Below the pieces are notes generated by a model that saw nothing but the letters and a program-made list of their open reading frames with translations, ran no database searches and was not told the origin of the DNA. The translations under genes were made by a program, and so were the position numbers. DNA of 64,000 nt from Ferribacterium limneticum (lineage in GTDB: Bacteria > Pseudomonadota > Gammaproteobacteria > Burkholderiales > Rhodocyclaceae), in assembly GCF_020510585.1 (NCBI RefSeq), contig NZ_CP075190.1, positions 1,858,001 through 1,922,000 of the forward strand, given 5' to 3'. Shown here piece by piece: positions 44,099-53,122 of the stretch. How positions within the stretch are numbered: position 1 is the stretch's first letter; each line of letters opens with the position of its first letter.

Positions 44099-44902
44099 CT
44101 AGGCAAAGCGGTAGTTATTTTCCGGCAACCCATTGTTGGCAATGTCTTCCAGCTTGCCGACCGCCTGGGCGCGGTTGCTGACGTTGATCTTTTTGAAAAT
44201 CCGCTGCAGGTGGTTTTTGACCGTGAATGAGCTGATGTCAAGGATCATACCGATTTCAATATTGGTCTTGCCGCTGCGAACCCATTCAAGAATCTCGATT
44301 TCACGTGTGCTGAGGCCTGACTTGATCAGGGTGTTGATCAGCTTGGGGGCGGCGACCTGCTCGGGTTCGTAGATCGGCAGGCCATCGGTTTTCCGGACGG
44401 CAGCATCGACATGGGGAAGGAGTAGCTCAAAGAGCTTTCTTTCCTGCTCGCTAAAGCTGCCATCCCGTCTGAGCAGGATGTACAGATGATCCGCCTTGAA
44501 GCGGGTGTCTGGAATTGCATGGAATAAAATGTGTTTCATTTCATGTAATTCTGATTTAAGAATTATTGCATCAATATTACTGTCACTTACGCTGGACATG
44601 GAGGCTGATGTGACCCGGCCTGATCCGGCGACCCAATGCTGGTGAACTCCGTTTCTGAAGTCATGAATGATGCTATGCAGAGGCTTTGCGCTACGTATTC
44701 CGGGGATCGCAGAAACAATGTCATAGTGATAGGTTTCACCACCGATTGCGCCGCTGAAGCAGATGAGAACGTCATGCTGAATGGCTTCCTGGAAGTCACC
44801 CTGTAGCCATAGAAAGAGCTGAAAGTGGCTCTGGATGGACAACGAGTTATGCATGATCCGGACAATCAGTTCAGGATCGAGTTTTGGCTTGCTGGATGCC
44901 AT
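44099..44902 (-). CDS. epsA: EpsA-type LuxR-family transcriptional regulator
   Basis: This 267-residue protein has a C-terminal LuxR/GerE helix-turn-helix (LSTREIEILEWVRSGKTNIE, followed by IGMILDISSFTVKNHLQ) at about residues 200-260 and an N-terminal sensory region of unknown ligand. It matches the EpsA regulators of exosortase-B EPS loci. The ATG at 44902 gives MASSKPKLDPEL; a longer start at 45025 would add 41 residues covering the likely promoter. It is divergent from the glycosylphosphotransferase gene, and an AGTC half-site pair lies in between. Confidence 0.85.
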   Translation of the reverse strand: MASSKPKLDPELIVRIMHNSLSIQSHFQLFLWLQGDFQEAIQHDVLICFSGAIGGETYHYDIVSAIPGIRSAKPLHSIIHDFRNGVHQHWVAGSGRVTSASMSSVSDSNIDAIILKSELHEMKHILFHAIPDTRFKADHLYILLRRDGSFSEQERKLFELLLPHVDAAVRKTDGLPIYEPEQVAAPKLINTLIKSGLSTREIEILEWVRSGKTNIEIGMILDISSFTVKNHLQRIFKKINVSNRAQAVGKLEDIANNGLPENNYRFA

Positions 44903-44945
44903 ATCACTGGTGTATATCCGTGGTTTGGAGCCTGCATTATGCGAT

Positions 44946-44969
44946 AGTCTTTTTTTTGCAATGTGGACT
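44946..44969. promoter_or_regulatory. AGTC-N16-GACT pair in the epsA promoter region
   Basis: AGTC (44946-44949) and GACT (44966-44969), embedded in ATAGTC...GACTAT, are 16 bp apart. This is exactly 10 bp, one helical turn, more than in the three other boxes. It lies in the divergent region and could serve autoregulation of epsA or the gene at 45067. Confidence 0.4.
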
Positions 44970-45066
44970 ATTTCACGAACAATTAAAATGTTGCAGTGCG
45001 GCATGGCCTTGCACTTGGGATACAATTTGTCCTGGTTAAATACTCAATAAGTCTTCGGTTAATGCC

Positions 45067-46488
45067 ATGAACATTTTGTCCTCCTCGCGTTTCGGTGGTG
45101 TTGCCTCGAATCGCCCATTTCTGGGTATGGAACGGGTTGGTGGGGCATTGTTTCGACTTTTTGAATCGCTGGTCGATCCAATTACGGTGCTCGCTACGCT
45201 TTTTGGGCTGATGCTGTGGTTTCGCGATGACCAGTACGCCCATTACGCGGTGCTCGGGGTGCTCGTTTTTTCGCTGACCTTTCCGGGCAAGAGCCTGATT
45301 CAGGAGACGGTGCGGGGCAGTATCCGCGAGGTCCTTATCAGTTGGATGGGGATCGCCGCACTGTTGATATTTTTTGGCTTGGCAACCGGGCTTTATAAGC
45401 AATTTCCGGAAGAGGTTTTGTTTAATTGGCTATGGATAGCGCCTGTCGCCCAGTTGGCTGGTCATTTCCTGTTCCGGATCACGATGCCCGCCGTGCTTGC
45501 TGCGAACGGCTTTCCGAAGCGGGCTATTGTGGTTGGCTGCAACGAATTGGGCCGCCATCTGGCAACCGAGATTGATGGTCATCCGATGCAGGGCATCAAG
45601 CTGAACGGATATTTCGATGATCGCGACCTCGAGCGACTCGATATGGGGCAGGGTCGCCTGATTGGGCGTTTTTCAGACGTCGCTGACTACGTCAAGGCCA
45701 ACAAGATTGATCTGATCTACCTCGCCTTGCCGATGGCGACGCAGCCGCGGATTCTTTCCTTGCTCGAATCGCTGAACGACACGACGGCTTCGGTTTATTT
45801 TGTGCCGGATATCTTCGTCACCGACCTGATTCAGGCGCGCATGGATGCAGTTGGCCGGATGCCGGTGGTTGCCGTGTGCGACACGCCGTTTTCCGGGTTG
45901 AATGGCATCGTCAAGCGTCTGAGCGACATCGTTCTTTCCATCCTGATCCTGATTTTGATTTCGCCTGTCCTGCTCGTCGTCGCCGGTCTGGTCAAACTGA
46001 GTTCGCCTGGCCCGATCATTTTCAAGCAGCGCCGCTATGGTCTCGATGGCGAGGAGATTATGGTCTACAAGTTTCGCTCGATGAGCGTGTGCGAAGATGG
46101 TCCGAACGTGGCCCAGGCGCGCAAGGGCGATGCCCGGGTGACACGCATTGGCGGCATTCTTCGCCGGACTTCGCTCGACGAGTTGCCGCAGTTCATGAAC
46201 GTCTTGCAGGGGCGCATGAGCATTGTCGGCCCACGGCCGCATGCTGTCGCTCACAATGAGATGTATCGCAAGCTGATCAAGGGCTACATGGTTCGCCACA
46301 AGGTCAAGCCGGGTATCACCGGCTGGGCTCAGGTCAATGGTTATCGTGGCGAAACGGAAACGCTGGACAAGATGCAGGCGCGTATCGACTACGATCTCGA
46401 GTATCTGCGCAACTGGTCATTGCATCTCGATCTTTACATCATTTTTCGCACCGTCCTGCTTGTCTTCAAGGACGCGAGCGCCTACTGA
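45067..46488 (+). CDS. Undecaprenyl-phosphate glucose phosphotransferase (EpsB/WcaJ-like)
   Basis: This 473-residue polyprenyl glycosylphosphotransferase has four N-terminal membrane helices, a CoA-binding-like domain (RAIVVGCNELGRHLATEIDG), a fifth helix and the bacterial sugar-transferase domain: KLSSPGPIIFKQRRYGLDGE, YKFRSMSVCEDG, RTSLDELPQFMNVLQGRMS and VKPGITGWAQVNGYRGET. It starts the repeat unit by moving a sugar phosphate, most often glucose, to undecaprenyl phosphate. It is divergent from epsA. It should be the priming enzyme for the whole EPS pathway here. Confidence 0.95.
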   Translation: MNILSSSRFGGVASNRPFLGMERVGGALFRLFESLVDPITVLATLFGLMLWFRDDQYAHYAVLGVLVFSLTFPGKSLIQETVRGSIREVLISWMGIAALLIFFGLATGLYKQFPEEVLFNWLWIAPVAQLAGHFLFRITMPAVLAANGFPKRAIVVGCNELGRHLATEIDGHPMQGIKLNGYFDDRDLERLDMGQGRLIGRFSDVADYVKANKIDLIYLALPMATQPRILSLLESLNDTTASVYFVPDIFVTDLIQARMDAVGRMPVVAVCDTPFSGLNGIVKRLSDIVLSILILILISPVLLVVAGLVKLSSPGPIIFKQRRYGLDGEEIMVYKFRSMSVCEDGPNVAQARKGDARVTRIGGILRRTSLDELPQFMNVLQGRMSIVGPRPHAVAHNEMYRKLIKGYMVRHKVKPGITGWAQVNGYRGETETLDKMQARIDYDLEYLRNWSLHLDLYIIFRTVLLVFKDASAY

Positions 46489-46498
46489 GGCCAGGCCG

Positions 46499-47212
46499 AT
46501 GACATTTTCGGCTTTCCGGAAAAGATGTTTGCCGGCTTTCGTGGTGCTGGGCCTGCTTGTTCCTGTGCTTGGTCATTCTGCGGAGACAGTCGCGCGTCGG
46601 GACAACCCGCGCGTACACCTTCGGCTGGACAAGCGCCCGGTAGCACCAAGCCCGTTTCGCCTGGAGATTCAGCGTTCGGACTATCGGCTGAATACCGGTG
46701 CGGTGACTGAGGCGATCACTCCTCAGAAAAAAGGCTCGGCGCTCTCGGCGATGATTGATCGCCATGCCAATCAAAAAGGGCTCGATCCGGCGCTGGTCCA
46801 TGCTGTCATTCGCGCCGAATCAGCCTATCGTCCCGATGCGCTTTCGCCGAAGGGGGCAATCGGCCTGATGCAGGTCATGCCGGCGACCGGCAGACGCTTT
46901 GGCGTCAGCGATCTCGATGTGCCGGAACGCAATCTGCTGGCCGGCACGACTTATCTCCGGCATCTGCTCGATCGTTTTGACAATGTGCCGTTGGCGCTGG
47001 CTGCCTACAATGCGGGCGAAGGGGCAGTGAGCCGCTTTGGCAACAAGATTCCGCCTTATCCGGAGACTCAGGGCTATGTTCAGGGAATTCTTCGCTCGTA
47101 CCGGAAGGAACTGAGTCTGGATACCCCCGTGCCGACCCTCTATACGGATGGTGTTCGCCTCGCTGCAGACGATCTGGCGCCGTATCGCCTGGTCAATACA
47201 GGCCGGTATTGA
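46499..47212 (+). CDS. Lytic transglycosylase (SLT domain)
   Basis: This 237-residue periplasmic protein has a signal peptide (LPAFVVLGLLVPVLGHSA) and an SLT domain (VIRAESAYRPDALSPKGAIG followed by LMQVMPATG; AAYNAGEGAVSRFG), with catalytic Glu in RAESAY. It cleaves peptidoglycan, possibly opening a path for the export channel. ATG at 46499 lies ten bases after the glycosylphosphotransferase stop; longer frames lack a signal peptide. Such a gene often accompanies XrtB EPS loci. Confidence 0.92.
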   Translation: MTFSAFRKRCLPAFVVLGLLVPVLGHSAETVARRDNPRVHLRLDKRPVAPSPFRLEIQRSDYRLNTGAVTEAITPQKKGSALSAMIDRHANQKGLDPALVHAVIRAESAYRPDALSPKGAIGLMQVMPATGRRFGVSDLDVPERNLLAGTTYLRHLLDRFDNVPLALAAYNAGEGAVSRFGNKIPPYPETQGYVQGILRSYRKELSLDTPVPTLYTDGVRLAADDLAPYRLVNTGRY

Positions 47213-47300
47213 GGCCTCGTCCGCCTTCTGATATCTGCTTGGGGCGGTATTTTTGTCGAGTCGGCGGAATGGTGGCGCGGTCTTTTATAATGGTCCCCTT

Positions 47301-47330
47301 CTGTGTCTCATGAATGGCAATCAGACACAG
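47301..47330. repeat. 8-bp perfect inverted repeat upstream of the DnaJ-like gene
   Basis: CTGTGTCT (47301-47308) and AGACACAG (47323-47330) are 14 bp apart, just after a TATAAT-like hexamer at 47286-47291. It may be an operator or a leader stem. Confidence 0.5.
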
Positions 47331-47386
47331 GCTTTTGACCCCATGTGCATCGGCAGTCTCGCGTTGTTGTGGGGCTGGCCTGGTCA

Positions 47387-48394
47387 ATGCAGTCAATGAA
47401 TTCCAATCCCCATGAAATTCTCGGTGTTTCGCCCGGGGCTGCGCCGGCCGAGCTGAAGCGCGCCTATCGGCGGCTGGCCATGCGCTGGCATCCGGATCGG
47501 AGCGATCATCCGCAGGCTACAGAACGTTTCAAGCAGATCAATGCTGCTTACGAGCAGTTGCTTGCGGTCGATGCCGAGGATGTTGATGAAGCTGAAGCGC
47601 CTCAGGCCGAACCCAATGAAAGCATGGCAAGGGCTGCCGATATTCGGCTCAACCTTGAGGTCAGCCTGGAAGAGGCTGCCGCCGGCTGCCGCAAGACTAT
47701 CCATTACACGCGTGGCAATGCCTGCCCGACCTGCGAGGGCACGGGCGAACACGGCATGACCAGAACGCGCTTTTGCAGTGCCTGTCATGGTAGCGGCCGG
47801 GTGCATGACGCCAAGCGCAATCTCGTCCGATGCGAGGAGTGTGGCGGGCGCGGGCTGTTTACCGAGCGTATTTGCAAGGATTGTGGCGGCAGCGGCCGCG
47901 AACTGGCTGAGGTCAGCCTGGAAATTCGCGTGCCGCACGGCATGTTGCCGGGCGATGAACTACGCCTTGCCGGGCAGGGCGAGCCGAGTGATGACGAGCT
48001 GCAGGCTGGCGATCTTTACCTGACGATCGTCATTTGCTCGCATCCGCTTTACCAGTTGCGTGGTCGCGACCTGTATTTCCAGATGCCGGTCAGCGCGCTG
48101 GCCATGATGGCCGGTGGTGATGTCGATTTGCCTTCGTTGGCTGGCGTGATCTGCCGTTCGCTGGATGCCGGCGCAGCAGAGCGTCGGCAGTTGCGGCTGG
48201 CCGGCAAGGGCTATCCGGGGCGCGGCAAGAATCACTCAGGCGATTTGGTGGTCGAGCTGGAGCCTGTCTTCCCGAGCAAGCTCAGCGTCCGACAACGCAA
48301 ACTGCTGTTGCAGGCCAATGCGGCGCTGCTTGACGATGCGACGGAGTCTCTACCGAAGATTGCCGATTGGCGAAATGCTCACGGCATGACTTGA
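47387..48394 (+). CDS. DnaJ-like J-domain and zinc-finger protein
   Basis: This 335-residue protein has a J domain (NPHEILGVSPGAAPAELKRA, HPD in MRWHPDRSDH) and the DnaJ central region with four zinc-binding repeats: CPTCEGTG, CSACHGSG, CEECGGRG and CKDCGGSG. The substrate-binding C-terminal domain follows. It lacks the Gly/Phe-rich linker of DnaJ itself, replaced by an acidic stretch, so it is probably an accessory Hsp70 co-chaperone. Starts at 47387 and 47396 are equally placed; neither has a clear ribosome-binding site. Confidence 0.85.
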   Translation: MQSMNSNPHEILGVSPGAAPAELKRAYRRLAMRWHPDRSDHPQATERFKQINAAYEQLLAVDAEDVDEAEAPQAEPNESMARAADIRLNLEVSLEEAAAGCRKTIHYTRGNACPTCEGTGEHGMTRTRFCSACHGSGRVHDAKRNLVRCEECGGRGLFTERICKDCGGSGRELAEVSLEIRVPHGMLPGDELRLAGQGEPSDDELQAGDLYLTIVICSHPLYQLRGRDLYFQMPVSALAMMAGGDVDLPSLAGVICRSLDAGAAERRQLRLAGKGYPGRGKNHSGDLVVELEPVFPSKLSVRQRKLLLQANAALLDDATESLPKIADWRNAHGMT

Positions 48395-48412
48395 TCAGCG
48401 GCATCGCAGGTT

Positions 48413-48456
48413 AGTCCATTCAGACTATTGTGCTGCTTTCTGGTTGCTTATACCAT
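48413..48456 (+). promoter_or_regulatory. AGTC-box promoter of the second PEP-CTERM gene
   Basis: AGTC-CATTCA-GACT (48413-48426) is the reverse complement of the box at 41784. One base later comes TTGTGC (48428-48433), then 17 bp, then TACCAT (48451-48456). Because the box is palindromic, position relative to the -35 is kept while the centre is inverted. Confidence 0.65.
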
Positions 48457-48484
48457 TTGCCTAATATCTCAATGAAAGTTACCC

Positions 48485-49075
48485 GTGACACTCGCATCCC
48501 GTCTTAAGCCACTCGTTCTTGCCGCTTCCCTAGTGGCCTCTACCATGGCGCTCGCAGCTTCCGGTGATTTTGTAGTTGATGCCAATGCAAATAGTACCGG
48601 TGGGGGCGTTGGTGTGGCGACTTTTGCGCTGCTTGCCGGTCAGGAGTTTTCCGTTTCGGTTGCTGCCAACGATCTTTGGAGCGCTGGCCCCCTCCCGCGT
48701 TGGTCAAACGCTGATGGTTTGGTGGGCGATCTATTCTACACAGCCGGCACTGATTCGGAAGTTCCGGTTTATGCAATTGGCACCCAGATTGGCCAAGCCT
48801 TTTCGCAACACGGCCAAGGCGGTCTGAGCGCTGCTTACGGAAGTCTGGTCGGGCAGATTGGTAACGGAAGTTTTTTCAAGATTGGCACGAGTTATAGCGG
48901 TACGGCTACTGCAGCGGGTATCTTGAACCTCTACTATTTCGACTCCATTAATTCGGATAACACGGGCAGCATTTCGGCTCACGTTTCCGCAGTTCCCGAG
49001 CCGGAAACCTATGCCATGCTGTTGGCCGGTCTCGGCCTGTTGGGTGGCATTTATCGTCGCCGCAAACAAAAGTAA
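48485..49075 (+). CDS. PEP-CTERM sorting-domain protein
   Basis: This 196-residue protein has a signal peptide (PLVLAASLVASTMALA), a Gly/Ser-rich beta body and the C-terminal tail VPEPETYAMLLAGLGLLGGI followed by YRRRKQK, a textbook PEP-CTERM sorting signal and a predicted XrtB substrate. The GTG at 48485 places the signal peptide properly. It has an AGTC-box promoter 72 bp upstream and a strong terminator downstream, so it is transcribed alone. Its role is not known; its body is unlike that of the other PEP-CTERM protein. Confidence 0.9.
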   Translation: MTLASRLKPLVLAASLVASTMALAASGDFVVDANANSTGGGVGVATFALLAGQEFSVSVAANDLWSAGPLPRWSNADGLVGDLFYTAGTDSEVPVYAIGTQIGQAFSQHGQGGLSAAYGSLVGQIGNGSFFKIGTSYSGTATAAGILNLYYFDSINSDNTGSISAHVSAVPEPETYAMLLAGLGLLGGIYRRRKQK

Positions 49076-49099
49076 GCCACGATCTTCGCATGTTCAGAC

Positions 49100-49130
49100 A
49101 AACGGGAACTTCGGTTCCCGTTTTGCTTTT
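49100..49130 (+). terminator. Rho-independent terminator after the second PEP-CTERM gene
   Basis: AAACGGGAAC-TTCG-GTTCCCGTTTTGCTTTT has a 10-bp stem with a stable tetraloop and T-rich tail. Confidence 0.92.
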
Positions 49131-49145
49131 CTGGCTGCCGGCAGG

Positions 49146-49700
49146 CTATTGCGCTACTGCTCGCGGATCGGGTTGGAAATTGAAACATCCGGCGACCTTG
49201 TTCCGGTGAATGCTTTGAACCGGTAGTAGGCCCCATGAGATATTGATCACGCCTTCACCAGCCATCAACAATAGCCAGTCTTCTTCTTTAACTGCTACGT
49301 TCCTGCCTTGCCGGCATTGATCGAGAAAAACCGGTAGTTCGCGGTCGTCGAGCAGTCCTATACCCAGGCTCGTTTCGAGCAGGATGCTGCCTTCTTCGTC
49401 GAGGTAAATGGCCTTGATTTCACCGGCTGGCTTGCCGGTGTGGCTGACGAAGGACTCGCCGTCGCGGTGGAAGACCCATGGGGTGTAGGCCAGTTCAACG
49501 AAAACCCGTTGCGGGCCGTTCTGCAGAAACCAGCAGCCTGACTCGTCACAACCGTACTGCCGGTTGATGAAGTTGATCAGGCCGCTGTGCGTCACGCGCT
49601 CCCCTTGCAATCGCCAGTCGCCCCGCCGGTCGAGCGACAGCCAGTCGTAACAGGCGGGGACGTTGGGCCACTTGGCGATGGCGGAGAGATCGACGGTCAT
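49146..49700 (-). CDS. Conserved hypothetical protein (DUF2946-like) downstream of gcvP
   Basis: This is a 184-residue soluble protein starting [20 protein letters not shown] and containing HSGLINFINRQYGCDESGCW and QNGPQRVFVELAYTPWVF. It resembles a family of uncharacterised proteins common in betaproteobacteria, but I am not certain of the Pfam label. The start overlaps the gcvP stop (TAATG), so it is translated with the glycine cleavage operon. No function is known. It lacks a signal peptide or membrane segments. Confidence 0.7.
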   Translation of the reverse strand: MTVDLSAIAKWPNVPACYDWLSLDRRGDWRLQGERVTHSGLINFINRQYGCDESGCWFLQNGPQRVFVELAYTPWVFHRDGESFVSHTGKPAGEIKAIYLDEEGSILLETSLGIGLLDDRELPVFLDQCRQGRNVAVKEEDWLLLMAGEGVINISWGLLPVQSIHRNKVAGCFNFQPDPRAVAQ

Positions 49701-52606
49701 TAGTCGGCGTAGGCTTCCATCGGCGGACAGGCGCAGTTCAGGTTGCGGTCGCCGTACACATCGTCGATGCGATTGACGCTCGGCCAGAACTTGTTGGCAG
49801 CCACCCAGGGCAGCGGAAAGACGGCTTGCTCGCGGCTATACGGGTGTTTCCAGTCGCCATCAATGACGTCCGCCTGCGAATGCGGAGCATTCTTGAGCGG
49901 GTTGTTGTCAGCCGACCAGACGCCATTTTCGATCTGGCGGATTTCCTCACGGATGCTGACCAGGGCTGCGATGAAGCGGTCCAGTTCAGCCTTCGATTCG
50001 GATTCCGTCGGCTCGACCATGATCGTGCCCGCCACCGGGAAGGACACTGTCGGTGCGTGGAAGCCGTAGTCCATGAGGCGCTTGGCGATGTCGGTTTCGC
50101 TGATCCCGGTCGCTGCCTTGAGCGGGCGAATGTCAAAGATGCACTCGTGGGCGACGCGGCCGTTCTTGCCGACGTAGAGCACGGGGTAATGGGCCTTCAA
50201 CTGCTGGGCAACGTAGTTGGCGTTGAGGATGGCGACTTGCGTGGCCTTCTTGACGCCTTCACCGCCGAGCATGGCGAGATACATCCACGAAATGGTCAGG
50301 ATCGAGGCCGAACCGAACGGGGCGGCGGAAACGGCGCCCTGACCGGCATTGACGCGGTTGGCGTCGCCCGTTGGCTGGACGGCGTGGTCGGCCATGAATG
50401 GCGCCAGATGGGCCTTGAGGCCGATCGGCCCCATGCCCGGTCCGCCGCCGCCGTGGGGGATGGCGAAGGTCTTGTGCAGGTTCATGTGGCTGACGTCGGC
50501 GCCGATGAAGCCGGGCGAGGTCAGGCCAACCTGGGCGTTGAGGTTGGCGCCGTCCATGTACACCTGGCCGCCGTTGGCATGGACGATGGCACAGATGTCG
50601 CGCACCGCTTCCTCGAAGACGCCGTGGGTGGACGGGTAGGTGATCATCAGGCAGGCGAGGTCATCCTTGTGTTCCTCGGCCTTGGCCTTGAGGTCGGCGA
50701 CATCGACGTTGCCGCTGTCATCGCAATCGACAACGACGACCTTCATGTTGGCCATCTGCGCCGTGGCCGGGTTGGTGCCGTGCGCCGATTTCGGAATCAA
50801 GCAGACGTTGCGGTGAGCTTCGCCACGGCTGGCGTGGTAGCGGGCAATCGCCACCATGCCGGCATATTCGCCCTGGGCGCCGGAGTTCGGCTGCATGCAG
50901 ATGGCGTCGAAGCCGGTGATGGTCTTCAGCCACTCGGTCAGGCCATCGATCATTTCGAGATAGCCGACGGCCTGATCGCGCGGCGCGAACGGGTGCAGGC
51001 CACCGAATTCCGGCCAGGTGACCGGGATCATTTCGCTGGTCGCGTTCAGCTTCATGGTGCACGAGCCGAGCGAGATCATCGAGTGGTCGAGGGCCAGGTC
51101 CTTGTTCTGCAGCGACTTGAGGTAGCGCAGCATCTCGTGTTCGGTGTGGTGCGTGTTGAATACCGGGTGCTGGAGCACGGCGTCACTGCGGATCAGCGCG
51201 TCGGGCAGGGCAGAGTCGGCGGCGGCGACCTGGGCGTCGATGGCGTCCATGTCCAGCGTGACCTGGGTGATCAGCTTGAACAGGGTGGCGACATCAGCTC
51301 GCGTCGTGGTTTCGTCGAAAGAAATGCCGAGCACACCGGCCGAGACGCGGCGCAGGTTATAACCGGCGGCCAGGGCGTCGTGATAGACGGTTTCAGCGCG
51401 GGCGCCAAGGTCAAGATGCACGGTGTCGTAGAACTGCTTGGTCAGCAGGCTGACGCCGGCGCGCTTGAGGCCCTCGGCGAGGATCGCAGTCAAACGATGG
51501 ATGCGGCCGGCGATGGTGCGCAGGCCTTCGGCGCCGTGATAGACGGCGTACATGCCGGCCATGTTGGCGAGCAGCACTTGCGAGGTGCAAATGTTGGAGT
51601 TGGCCTTCTCGCGGCGGATGTGTTGCTCACGGGTCTGCAGGGCCATGCGGTAGGCCGTCTTGCCGCGGGCATCCTTGGACAGGCCGATGATGCGGCCCGG
51701 CATCGAGCGGACGAAGGCTTCGCGGGTGGCGAAGAAGGCGGCGTGCGGACCGCCGAAGCCCATCGGGATGCCGAAGCGCTGGCTCGAGCCGAGGGCGATG
51801 TCGGCACCCATGGCGCCGGGCGACTTGAGCAGGACCAGCGCCATAAGGTCGGAGGCGACGGCAACGGTCGTGCCCTTGGTCTTGAGGGCGGCGATGGTCG
51901 CGGTCAGATCGCGGACTTCGCCGTTGTCGCCCGGGTACTGGAGCAGGGCGCCGAAGAAATCTTCACTTTCGATTTTTGGGCCATTTTGCGGGTTGACCGT
52001 GGCAATGACCAGTTCGAAGCCGAAATAGCCGGCGCGGGTCTTGACCACGTCAATTGTCTGCGGGAAGCAGTTGGCATCGACCAGAAAGCGATTGGATTTC
52101 GACTTGGAAACTCGACGCGCCATGGTCATTGCTTCGGCTGCGGCGGTGGCTTCGTCGAGCAGTGAGGCGTTGGCGATTTCCAGGCCGGTCAGGTCGACGA
52201 CCATCTGCTGGAAATTCATCAGTGCTTCGAGGCGGCCCTGGGCGATTTCAGCCTGGTAAGGCGTGTAGGCGGTGTACCAGCCCGGGTTTTCCAGAACATT
52301 GCGGACGATGACTTTGGGCGTCATGGTGTCGTAATAGCCCATGCCGATGCAGGACTTGTTGACGACATTCTTGCTGGCGATGGCCTTGAGGTCGGCTAGT
52401 GCTTCGTGTTCGCGACGCGGCGCGGGCAGCGGCAGGTCAGCCGGCAGGCGGATGGCGGCGGGGACAGTCTGTTCGATCAGCTGTTCGAGACTCTCGGCCC
52501 CGATGGCGGCCAGCATGGCGGCCATTTCGGTTGAGCACGGGCCTATGTGACGGCCAATGAACTCGTCGTGCTGCTCCAGGGCTGAAAGGGGAAGATTCAA
52601 CGGCAT
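49700..52606 (-). CDS. gcvP: Glycine dehydrogenase (P protein) with embedded dispersed repeat
   Basis: This 968-residue PLP enzyme of the glycine cleavage system has FIGRHIGP at the N terminus, [13 protein letters not shown], and the PLP-lysine block [19 protein letters not shown]. It decarboxylates glycine and passes the aminomethyl group to GcvH. ATG at 52606 follows AAGGA; an upstream in-frame start would run through REP hairpins. Residues about 200-214 ([14 protein letters not shown]) are encoded by a dispersed repeat copy read antisense, between ELV and [11 protein letters not shown], where relatives vary in length. Confidence 0.96.
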   Translation of the reverse strand: MPLNLPLSALEQHDEFIGRHIGPCSTEMAAMLAAIGAESLEQLIEQTVPAAIRLPADLPLPAPRREHEALADLKAIASKNVVNKSCIGMGYYDTMTPKVIVRNVLENPGWYTAYTPYQAEIAQGRLEALMNFQQMVVDLTGLEIANASLLDEATAAAEAMTMARRVSKSKSNRFLVDANCFPQTIDVVKTRAGYFGFELVIATVNPQNGPKIESEDFFGALLQYPGDNGEVRDLTATIAALKTKGTTVAVASDLMALVLLKSPGAMGADIALGSSQRFGIPMGFGGPHAAFFATREAFVRSMPGRIIGLSKDARGKTAYRMALQTREQHIRREKANSNICTSQVLLANMAGMYAVYHGAEGLRTIAGRIHRLTAILAEGLKRAGVSLLTKQFYDTVHLDLGARAETVYHDALAAGYNLRRVSAGVLGISFDETTTRADVATLFKLITQVTLDMDAIDAQVAAADSALPDALIRSDAVLQHPVFNTHHTEHEMLRYLKSLQNKDLALDHSMISLGSCTMKLNATSEMIPVTWPEFGGLHPFAPRDQAVGYLEMIDGLTEWLKTITGFDAICMQPNSGAQGEYAGMVAIARYHASRGEAHRNVCLIPKSAHGTNPATAQMANMKVVVVDCDDSGNVDVADLKAKAEEHKDDLACLMITYPSTHGVFEEAVRDICAIVHANGGQVYMDGANLNAQVGLTSPGFIGADVSHMNLHKTFAIPHGGGGPGMGPIGLKAHLAPFMADHAVQPTGDANRVNAGQGAVSAAPFGSASILTISWMYLAMLGGEGVKKATQVAILNANYVAQQLKAHYPVLYVGKNGRVAHECIFDIRPLKAATGISETDIAKRLMDYGFHAPTVSFPVAGTIMVEPTESESKAELDRFIAALVSIREEIRQIENGVWSADNNPLKNAPHSQADVIDGDWKHPYSREQAVFPLPWVAANKFWPSVNRIDDVYGDRNLNCACPPMEAYAD
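51964..52006 (+). repeat. Dispersed repeat, copy 9 (inside gcvP)
   Basis: CACTTTCGATTTTTGGGCC, then ATTTTGCGGGTTGACCGTGG and CAATG. It is antisense to gcvP and in frame. Confidence 0.8.
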
Positions 52607-52639
52607 GGGAATCCTTGCATAGAAATACTTGAATACGTC

Positions 52640-52700
52640 ATCCCCGCGCAGGCGGGGATCCTGTGGTTTGATGTTTCCGGGCTCCCGCTTGTGCGGGAGC
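52640..52700. repeat. Pair of REP-like palindromes between gcvH and gcvP
   Basis: ATCCCCGC-GCAG-GCGGGGAT (52640-52659) and GCTCCCGC-TTGT-GCGGGAGC (52681-52700) are two GC-rich hairpins 21 bp apart. The first belongs to the widespread CATCCCCGCGCAGGCGGGGA type of proteobacterial intergenic repeats. It may modulate gcvP expression or mRNA stability. Confidence 0.75.
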
Positions 52701-52712
52701 GACATGCAGCTT

Positions 52713-53099
52713 TCAGGCGGCGTCAGCGACGGCCTGGTAAGCAGCAGCGTCAAGCATCTTGTCGAGGTCGGCGGCGTTGTCCGGGGTCAGCTTGAACAGC
52801 CACGCGGCGTAGGCGTCCTGATTGACCGATTCCGGCGCATCGGCAGCCGCTTGATTGACTTCGGTGACGGTGCCGGAGATCGGTGCATAGACGTCAGCCG
52901 CAGCCTTGACGGATTCGACGACGGCGATTTCCTTTTCGGCATCGAAATGGGCACCGACTTCTGGCAGTTCGACGAAAACGAGGTCGCCAAGAGCTTCTTG
53001 GGCGTGGTCGGTAATGCCGACGGTGACGGAGCCATCAGCGTTGAGCAGCATCCATTCGTGGGAGGCGGTGTACTTGAGGTTGGCGAGGACGTTGGACAT
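52713..53099 (-). CDS. gcvH: Glycine cleavage system H protein
   Basis: This 128-residue lipoyl carrier has [20 protein letters not shown] and [20 protein letters not shown], where Lys in ESVKA is lipoylated. It shuttles the aminomethyl group from GcvP to GcvT and on to dihydrolipoamide dehydrogenase. It sits between gcvT (23 bp upstream) and gcvP, from which it is separated by the REP pair. The length is normal. Confidence 0.97.
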   Translation of the reverse strand: MSNVLANLKYTASHEWMLLNADGSVTVGITDHAQEALGDLVFVELPEVGAHFDAEKEIAVVESVKAAADVYAPISGTVTEVNQAAADAPESVNQDAYAAWLFKLTPDNAADLDKMLDAAAYQAVADAA

Positions 53100-53122
53100 G
53101 GTTTTCTCCTGAATGGGGTGAA

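Noticed and set aside
49826..52165. Very long open frame (779 codons) on the plus strand opposite gcvP
   Set aside because: It is a shadow of GC-rich gcvP codons, low in recognisable motifs and unsupported by a ribosome-binding site. GcvP is a clear match on the other strand.
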